Source of the DNA: Adiantum capillus-veneris
Taxonomy: Eukaryota; Streptophyta; Polypodiopsida; Polypodiales; Pteridaceae
Assembly (NCBI GenBank): GCA_014529385.2
Contig: CM043959.1
Span: forward strand, 87,550,529 to 87,614,528
DNA length: 64,000 nt
Direction of reading: 5' to 3'
Shown: one piece after another, positions 56,500 to 64,000 of the stretch
How positions within the stretch are numbered: position 1 is the stretch's first letter
Layout: the number at the start of each line of letters is the position of its first letter
Position numbers and translations under genes: made by a program
The notes under the pieces: generated by a model
Seen by the model: the letters and a program-made list of their open reading frames with translations, nothing else
Told to the model about the DNA's origin: nothing
Database searches by the model: none

Positions 56500-59400
56500 T
56501 GGCCTCACGGATTTGCTTCCACAGATCGTCTAGACCGTTACAGTCCTTATTCATTTTTGTCAATGTTTTAGGCTGGAACCCGTCACTTGCCTCATCTGTT
56601 GTATTTGACACTATGATAGGCTCTACTCTCGGCTCATAGGCATTCGTGAGTCTTTCCTTTGTTTCTACTTGTTCCTCTAAAGTTGGTTGGATAGGGGTTG
56701 GAGCTGGTGCTTCATGCCAATTTGCAAGTTTACCCTTCGCGTCTTCCATCAATGATTGAACTGTTTCAATCATCTTTTTACACATTTCCAACCTTTGTTT
56801 TTCTATTTGAGCATATGGATAAGTCATCCACCTTTGCTCCTGGGTTTGGTTCTTTTTGAGTCCGGCTTCATAAGCTTTTAGAAGCGCATCCAACTGCTCA
56901 TTTACCTTGTTTGCCAGTACAGATCCTCCCGATCCTTTACTTTTGGGCTCTGCTATTTCCTTGGGTGCTATGGTTTTCATGGTGTGTGAACTTAAGCTAA
57001 CTAGATCCTCTAACTGCTCTAATCTATCCTTTATATGTTTTAACTCCTCGGATAGAGCTGTTTGCTCTCGTTCTTTCCTGGCTTTCATACGCGCCTTTCT
57101 AGCTTTCCAAGTGCTTCTCTGATTTTTCGTTTCTGAACTTTGGGCATCGGTTTTTGGCTCTTCCATTATGCGTTCGTTCATCATTCTTTGAGCTTGGGCT
57201 CGTGTCACCGCCTGAATAGGTATGATTGTTTCATTTTCTGACCCTCCACCGGAAGGTATTGTTTCTAGCATGTTCAAGGTGGTTTTTTCTCCTTTGCTCG
57301 GGTTTTTAGGGCAATTGGGAATCAGATGAGTAACTCCACACTCAGTGCAATATGCGTTCACTCTAATGATTTCATCATGAGGACAGTCTCTTAGCCAATG
57401 GTCTCCACCACACTTGTAGCAGGGTCCCTTGGGTTGTTGAGGTGCTCCTTGAGCTCCCCTTTGTTGGCATGCATGTCTCTGTCTGCCCATGCCTCCATTG
57501 GCTATGAACAACAATGTTCGTTCATCTAAGCTATATCTTCCTTCTCCTGCTGCCTGTGCAGTTGTTGATGGTCCTGTACTTCCTATCATGCTCCATGGTG
57601 CTGGTGTCGAGGGTTCTTCCGGTGGATAATAGGCAGAGTTTGCCACATATCCGTTGGGATCTTCATAATATGCATGCATAGGCACCAAAGCCTTTTCCTC
57701 TGATTCGGTTACGGTTGGTGTGTATCTTATACCGACTAGTCGTAATCCTGGTAGGGGTGGTTGTTGCCCCAACACCGGTTGTGGTCTTTCTACACCTACA
57801 GGTCCTGGTAGGTTGCCTGCTTGATACCTAGGCATCGGTGGAACTTGAGGAGAAGCTACCTGAGCTTGGGGAGCGTAAGGTCTCTCTCTCATATATCCCT
57901 TGTTATAATAACATTCCTCTGTAACATGGTTTGTTCATTTTTGTTCAATAGCACACCACTTGGGTTGTTTAGCTTGGGGTTTGGCATACAAGTTAATTTT
58001 TTTTAGCACTTCATCTACAAGCAAATCTTGGTTTACAGCTACTTCTCCTTTTGGTGCTGACTGAGAAGACTTGCTTCCACTTTGTTGTGAAGATGAATTG
58101 TCGTCAAGGTCCTTGAACTCCCCCTCTTTGTAGACCGCACAATTGTCCATAAGGTAAAGAGCCTCCTTGGTCAACTCATTCAACGTAGTGCTCCTTTTCA
58201 TATGTAAGTCTTTCTGGAGATCCGCATTCCCTAGTCCTTGGATGAATATCGGCATAAGTCTGGACTGAGTTGGCAGTTCTTCCACATGACAGAACTTAAC
58301 ATATCTTTTTAGTCTTAGGGCTGCCTTTCATACAGATTCCCCATCTTTATATTTGAATTTATGGATTTGTGAAACGGTATTATGAGCTATCCCCCTTTGT
58401 GAGAATTCCTTGATAAACTTGTCAAACACTTCCTCCATAGGCTCAAAGTCTCTACGCTCTACAGAGTCAAACCAAGTAGCAGCGTCATCCTCTAGGGTTA
58501 GTCCAAACCCTGCAAATTGGGTAGGTAAGTCTAACACCTCTTCAGCTCTAATTACACGCACAAAGGTTGCTACATGATCCCTTGGGTCTCTGTTGTCGGT
58601 GTATTTCTTGTTTACCCATTTTTGCACTTGAGAAGGTCTAATTCTATGATGGTCTACAAACCTCATCATTGGATCTCCACGTCCTAATTGGTATATCCCC
58701 TCAGGTCTTCTGTAGTAGGCTGGTTCCTCTCCCAGTGGTGCTCCTAAGCCATAATTTCTAACAGTTCTCGCCAGAGATGGTTCATCTCTTCGAACTCGTT
58801 TTATGGGTGGTCTTCTAGGCTCTGTTGAACCTTGAGTCTTTGGCTTACTCTCTCCTTGATACCTTGAATAGAGTGGTGGTTCTTGCAAATCCCTTAGCCC
58901 TCGTGCGGCTTGATAACCATCTTGGTTTTGGTCTTTTTCCAATGTTGCACTCTGTCGAAGCCATGCCTGCAATTATGGCTGCGTTGCTGGTTGGTTTTGA
59001 TTGTTGAACGTCTGCGATCGGGTAGAATGTGAGGTGGCGTCATAATCCTCTGAAAAGGGATTTTTCGACTTGCTAGGGGTGTAGGTGGCTCTTGGCACCT
59101 CGTCTGGGGCATATGTTGATGCTCCTGGAACTGTTGCCTTTTCTACCTCTTATGGTAGGATACGTTGGTATTCTTGCCCGTACCTGTCAACAAAAACTAT
59201 ATCCTTCCCCATAGCAGTTTCATAAGAGAGTAAGTAAAGAACCTTGTCCTTGCTCAATTCGTTTAAGTATGGTTCTTTGCTGCAAAAGTAAGCGACTATT
59301 CCCTCACTCTCATGCTTGTAGATTCCCACGTTCTCATTATAAGTTGGAACCTTGGTTGTTTTCTTATCATACATAAAAATTGCTCCAGGCCGATCAATGT

Positions 59401-59929
59401 TTGGTGGTGGTTCTTGAGCTTCTGAAACCATTTTCCCTTTTGCTACGTTATCTCCATATGTGTTGTAATCTTCAGGGTTACTGACTATCAAATAGTGGTT
59501 CCCCTTTTCATCTTGGAATCTATCTCCATCATCATAGACTCGAATTATCTCCAATCTCTGAGCCGGCCTCTCTTTGATACAAATGCACTTGCGTCCTCGA
59601 TAGTCAGAATAGACTAGGGCTCCCCTCGAGTTTGTTCCCTCTAAGAAGATCACAGTGAGCTTGGAATCATTCAAAGGATTTAGGGAGGTGCTTCCTCCTC
59701 GCATTGGTCCATCATAGGTGAAACCTCCTGGTTGTTGACTACCCATCATGAAGAAAGATTTGTCTGACGAAGTATCAGTATCACTACCTTCCTCAATAAT
59801 CGGTGCTAGTGGATCTAGCCTTGCCTGAGTTACACTCTCCTCGGTGGACACTAAGCTACCTTGGTCACCTGCCACCTTCTGGTCTCTAAAAATGTATCTT
59901 CCTAATCTTAAATTCATCAAACTTATCAA
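56500..59929 (-). pseudogene. C gag region with large pre-capsid domain
   Basis: Starts near 59929 with MISLMNLRLGRYIFRDQKVA. The pre-capsid domain (VYSDYRGRKCICIKERPAQR, DEKGNHYLIVSNPEDYNTYG, NVGIYKHESEGIVAYFCSKE) aligns with that of B. The capsid domain is at about 58.15-58.65 kb (FAGFGLTLEDDAATWFDSVE, FSQRGIAHNTVSQIHKFKYK). Two zinc knuckles at about 57.30-57.43 kb, CYKCGGDHWLRDC and CTECGVTHLIPNC, have C-x2-C-x3-H-x4-C spacing. A charged coiled-coil-like end (LSEELKHIKDRLEQLEDLVS) follows. The region is broken. Confidence 0.85.
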
Positions 59930-61714
59930 TGCAATTTACCACAAATCCAACCACTCACCTGGCAAAGGATCAGTCTCCGCACAACTTCTTGCTTTGCTGC
60001 TGAATATACTTGTGTACACAAGCGTTTAATTTCGACGATCGAATCAAAGCATTTATCTGTCAGAGGTTATCTTAGTAATGATTGGTATAACTGGAGAGTT
60101 AATCTTGACCACTACTGTATTTTATACACTACTGATGTTCTGGATTAGGTATGCTAATCTGGAACTGTACTTCCCTCGGATGTTGGTCAATTTACGTGAA
60201 AAAGTCTGAATTCAGTCTTTGCTCCGTCAAATGGACAAACAAGGTCCAAATTCACTTCTGAAAGAAGTTCTGGAACCCTTAAGCCAAATGGAATCTCACT
60301 GTCTAAGCTCAGTCAAATTTTATCTTCAGTAGGCCCCAATAGACATCCTACGTGTAGGATGTCTCCTACTTTGTTTTGCCTGGATTTTTGCACTATGGAT
60401 TCCCCTTGATGTGTCGAGTCCACATCTGTTTTTACTTTTTGATTTGGACACCTATAAGCTGGTCAATGGATCAGAAATCTGTTTCGACAGCCTGTTGTTG
60501 CTGATCTTGATCAGTCTAATCAACTCCAATTTGGACCAAAATTGATTAGGAGGCTTGCCTCAGGCTATCCAACACCTTACTATGCCCACAATCAGTTTCT
60601 GGCTTCAATTTCTTGCGTAAGACATCCTACGCGTAGGATGTCTTTTTCATCAGAATGGCTTCAAATTCAAAACCTGGGCTCCCCTTGAGTTGCTGATCAC
60701 TTTGGTATGCTCAAATCTGGATTTGGAGTGAAAAATCACACAGAAGACATCCTACGCGTAGGATGTCTTTTTGGCCTGTTTGGCCCCAGACTTGACCCAC
60801 AGCTTCCCTTTGATGTCAACAACCCAGTGGTATGCTTAGATTTTGGTTTGGATTTCAAAAGTCCCAAATTTTCCCGTTCTTACCTTTTTCAGTCAAAAGT
60901 GCTAAAGTCCGCTTTGAACCCAAATTTTCTCACCCAAATGAGATGAAACCCCTCTCAATCACTCAATATTTCATGCAGGTCATGCTCATGCAGCCATCAT
61001 ATGGTTTTGGTCTTAAAATAATGCTTTGGCACAGTTTGGGTAGGATGTATGGCAATTTCAGTCTATCTGGCCTTATCCTGTGAAAATATGGTCAAATTTC
61101 CACTTTTCGGTTGAAAATAGGGTAAACCCCACCTTCTGAACACACTGGTCAACTCAAAATCCCAAAACTCCCACCAGATTAGCCTGTAGACATCCTACGC
61201 GTACGATGTCTCCTGGCTTGAAATTAATTTTTTCCTGACAGAAATGCTCCTGATGCTCTACAACTCTATTAGAAACATTCACAGTAACTTTTGAACTTCA
61301 CTTCAGCTTTCAAACACACTTTTGTGTCTTTTACAAACTTGTGATGAATTTATCGAGCAAGTATACATGCATGAAGTGCTCTAGATCCTAAATAATGATG
61401 TCCTACTTACTCTACTCCTACTCAATGTGAAATGGTGATAATGGTGTTTTGGTTGCTTTATGGCCTCTCCGGACTCTCAAGATCTCCTCTCACCGCTTCT
61501 ACCACTCCAACTCCTACTCAAGAACTCAACTAATACCTAAAACTATCTTAATCTACCTAAGTCGAAGGATCTAGGCCAGACACTCGCTTCCTAGACTCCC
61601 TCTAAGACCTAGAGAGTCCTCCACCCTCTGGTCCTATCTAAATGTAAAACGAGACTCTTGGCAAGCCAAAATCCCTATCCTCAAGGACTAGTCTTGGTCA
61701 CATACCTAAGGTTT
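59930..61714 (-). other. C leader with four palindromes
   Basis: Untranslated 1.8-kb leader. Palindrome copies lie at 60342-60363 (centre GTG), 60621-60642 (perfect), 60746-60767 (perfect) and 61189-61210 (one change), spaced 279, 125 and 443 bp. The 125-bp step is the same as in B. No gene seen. Confidence 0.92.
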
Positions 61715-61735
61715 TCGTCCCCGGCAGCGGCGCCA
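61715..61735 (-). other. C primer binding site, tRNA-Asp
   Basis: Plus-strand TCGTCCCCGGCAGCGGCGCCA, the same as in B, nearly identical to the 3' end of plant tRNA-Asp and one base inside the 5' LTR. Confidence 0.93.
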
Positions 61736-61736
61736 A

Positions 61737-62668
61737 TGTTGGACGGATACACCGCGACGGACGTCAGCACAACGAGGACTCACCTAACAAGATTTTTCAG
61801 CTAAGGACGAAGCTCGACCCGCAAGCGCGTGGAAGCAAGTACAATGTGCCAACCTACACTCGACCGACTCCTAACTAATTCCTACAGAGGTCTCTACCCA
61901 ATGTCTAAGTCACAGCCTTCAAGAGTGCATAAGAGGAAACTTCCTACAATGCTTTCTAGAACCTAACACCCATCAAACAATCTCGAAATACCACATAACT
62001 TGAAGAAGACCCTACTATCACCAATAGGTCGTTCTCCCTAAGGTCTATGAACCAAAACCCCAACCCAAAACACCTGGTGCAAAATCACGTAGGATGTTTG
62101 GCCGAAATTTGCAGGTCTCCGTTTCCGAAATCTGAAGTGCCTAATGTGTAGCTCTACTCAATGTGAACGCGTGGATATGCTGCAATCCAGAGTCGGACAA
62201 CGTATGCTCACCAAATCACCAGAGGAAGCTCGTAGAAGGAGCTCGCAAAACCAGACCGTACGCGCACAATGTAGGTATTGGCGCGTAGCTCTCGTCGGGG
62301 GCAACACGATGCACTTCTTCGCACTCGATTCCGACCACCGGTGCACACGTAGCGTCAAGATGAAGCTCACACTCTCTCTCGTACACAATACGCTCACTCA
62401 CAGACGTCACAACTTCTTTTTTAAAAATGACAAAAGGTCCTTCATTAAGGTTAAAAAGTGGTATAAATACCTTACAATTCTCAAACCCCAAAGTTCCAAA
62501 TCAACCATCTACTCAATCTAACTATCAAAACTGGGATACATCTGGAAACTTCTATAAGCCCCAATATTTACAAAGTGAAATGTCGAGTTTTCTCAATAAA
62601 TGAATAATTACAAAAAATGATAATATGTCGAGAAGTCGGTTTCCGTAGGGTGTGTCCAACTTCTAACA
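61737..62668 (-). repeat. C 5' LTR (932 bp)
   Basis: Plus strand starts TGTTGGACGGATAC and ends CTTCTAACA; aligns with 44828-45760. Half palindrome CACGTAGGATGTT at about 62087-62099. A symmetric TATA-like GGTATAAATACC lies at about 62460-62471. Confidence 0.96.
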
Positions 62669-62673
62669 AAGGG
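62669..62673 (+). other. Target site duplication of element C, right copy
   Basis: AAGGG, identical to 44823-44827. Confidence 0.92.
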
Positions 62674-63010
62674 GCTAAACGGAATGTCAAACCCATGGAA
62701 AACAAAGACAAAAATGATGCAAAGGGAAAAACCAATGCCCAAAATTCTTCCCAAGGCATTTCCTACAACAACAACAATAGGTCCAAGGAGAAGGGAGTTT
62801 ACAAAGGTAAAGACAAACTCTCTCATGAAGAGCTTGAAGCTTTTCGCAAGGACCATAAGTGTTTTAAGTGTGGGGAGCAAGGAAATGGCTATCGTTCTTG
62901 CCCCAAGAAAAATGCTCGCAATGAGACTCCTAGGGCTTTCACCATCGAAGCTCAAAAGAGGATGCTCATTGCAAAGGATCATCTCTCTCCTATGCTTGGG
63001 GAAAGGTAAG
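62674..63010 (+). pseudogene. D gag region, right part
   Basis: A Lys/Asn-rich stretch (AKRNVKPMENKDKNDAKGKT) leads into a zinc-knuckle region CFKCGEQGNGYRSCPKK at about 62.86-62.91 kb, the nucleocapsid end of Gag. It resumes the D homology right after C. Confidence 0.82.
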
Positions 63011-63520
63011 GGAGCATGATGCCTTCATCTTGTTTGACCTTGGCTCTACTCACAACTTCATATCAATGGAGTTGGCCACCAAGTTGGGCATGCAAGCTTT
63101 TGAGATGGGAGATATTGTAACGGCTGACACAGTTTTCAAGGGACAATAAGCCTCCGTTACTCCCTTGATTGGGAAGTTGAGGCTTCATGTCCAAAGCTAT
63201 GTTGACAAAGAAGACTTTTTCATCTCTCCTCCCCAACATGAGGATGCTATCATAGGGGCGCCATGGTTTGACCGCGTGGCTGTCAATATGAAGTTCCCTG
63301 AAAGGAGAATCTACTTCACCTACAGGGAAAAGAACATGTATATAGACGCTAATGAGTCTGGTCATACTATACCACTTGTAAATTCATCAGCTTTTGATAA
63401 GTCAATGAAAAGCTTGATTTTTGCGTACATGATTTTTGTCAAAGAATCCACTAATTATGCTAATGATTTATCAAATGAAAATGATAGGAACTTGTCTACT
63501 TTTCTAAATGGATTCTAGAT
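63011..63520 (+). pseudogene. D protease region
   Basis: Retropepsin-like wording: FDLGSTHNFISMELATKLG at about 63.03 kb (a D-x-G-S/T-type site), then IIGAPWFDRVAVNMKFPERR at about 63.25 kb, where the closing motif of gypsy proteases is expected. An RT-leading segment follows. Confidence 0.75.
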
Positions 63521-63848
63521 GTTTTCATTGATGATATCCCTATGGACTTACCTCCAAAACAAGGGGATGATGACCATCGAATTGAGCTCCTACCAGGAAG
63601 CTCACCACCTAACAAGCCTCCTTATCGAGTTTCCCAAGCTCAACAAGACGAGATCATGAGGCACGTACAAGAATTGGTAGACAAAGGATGGTGAGGCCTA
63701 GCTCCTCTCCCTTTTGTTCTCCAGTCCTTTTAGTGCAAAAGAAAGATGGTACATACCATATGTGTGTGGACTATCGAGCACTAAACCATATCACTATCAA
63801 AAACAAATTTCCTGTGCCTCGTATAGAAGATTTGTTTGATACGCTACT
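63520..63848 (+). pseudogene. D reverse transcriptase region, start only
   Basis: Segments [58 protein letters not shown] and IEDLFDTL are the first RT blocks of a chromovirus. Homology then stops. Confidence 0.85.
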
Positions 63849-64000
63849 GAGGCGGTCCGGGGCGGGCAACAAGAAGAGCAACCTCTAGACACCCTTCAAG
63901 GCTCCCGTGCTGCTCAATGGGGCTGGGGCACAACACAACACAAACCAAAACAACAAACCCACAGCCAAATCCCAACTACACAAGGGGCACCACCTAGTTT
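63849..64000. other. Unidentified sequence at the right edge
   Basis: Beginning GCGGTCCGGGGCGGGCAAC, composition changes to GC-rich and then CA/AAC-rich. It does not continue D. It may be the end of another inserted element running out of the window. Confidence 0.35.

Larger units (their letters stand above)
44828..62668 (-). mobile_element. C: 17.8-kb OTA-branch Ty3/gypsy element with unusual extra domains
   Basis: A complete-ended element: LTRs 44828-45760 and 61737-62668, perfect 5-bp duplication AAGGG, tRNA-Asp primer site and polypurine tract. On the minus strand: leader with palindromes, gag, PR1, pol parts, integrase with two zinc modules, PR2, tryptophan-motif tail, conserved non-coding block, palindrome array, 3.2-kb accessory coding region, 3' LTR. 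The coding part is broken in many places. The LTRs differ at roughly 6 percent of positions by eye, mostly transitions, so the insertion is of middling age. It sits in the gag of D. Confidence 0.95.
41868..64000 (+). mobile_element. D: Ty3/gypsy chromovirus-like element, split by element C
   Basis: Plus-strand fossil in two parts, about 41.87-44.827 kb and 62.669-63.85 kb, with C between them. It has a probable 5' LTR, tRNA-iMet-type primer site, gag with an Arg/Ser-rich part and zinc knuckle, a protease region and the start of RT ([20 protein letters not shown]), whose wording is chromovirus-like. D-like homology ends near 63.85 kb, so the true end is unknown; the start of the LTR is also uncertain. 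It is broken, with several breaks. It is older than C. Confidence 0.75.

Overview
This is nuclear DNA of a land plant. Only one host gene is visible: at the left edge, on the minus strand, lies the first exon of what looks like a chloroplast-targeted translation GTPase of the RF3 (prfC) type, with a plant-style transit peptide and a clean intron donor. Nearly all the rest is LTR retrotransposons nested in or joined to one another, plus microsatellites. RF3-type chloroplast genes and this element mix fit a fern or other non-flowering plant better than a typical flowering plant, but that is a guess.

Layout: 0-2.6 kb, host exon and simple repeats. 2.6-8.26 kb, R1, an old chromovirus (Ty3/gypsy) with very short LTRs. 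9.38-19.5 kb, O, a Ty1/copia element on the plus strand, split inside gag by I, a younger Ty1/copia element on the minus strand (11,167-16,604) flanked by a perfect 5-bp duplication. 19.5-31.0 kb, A, a plus-strand Ty3/gypsy element of the Ogre/Tat/Athila (OTA) branch without LTRs in the window, joined tail to tail to B (31.0-41.08 kb, minus strand), a sister family that keeps its 5' LTR. 41.9 kb to beyond the window, D, a plus-strand chromovirus, split inside gag by C (44,828-62,668, minus strand), a 17.8-kb OTA element of the same family as A with two 932/933-bp LTRs and a perfect 5-bp duplication.

The OTA elements A, B and C are the most interesting content. They use a tRNA-Asp primer site and share several uncommon traits: a long domain before the gag capsid; two successive HHCC zinc modules of identical spacing before the integrase core; a second retropepsin-like domain after integrase (A and C) followed by a basic tail with repeated tryptophan motifs; and in C a 3.2-kb accessory coding region with a long coiled coil before the 3' LTR. 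Their non-coding parts carry a 22-bp perfect palindrome centred on ACGCGT. It occurs four times in each 5' leader and again in an array spaced 284-286 bp apart after pol. The palindrome differs between the A/C and B families by matched changes on both arms, so the symmetry itself appears to have been kept. I know of no described element with this combination.

All retroelement genes here are treated as fossils. Most are clearly broken; I looks closest to whole.
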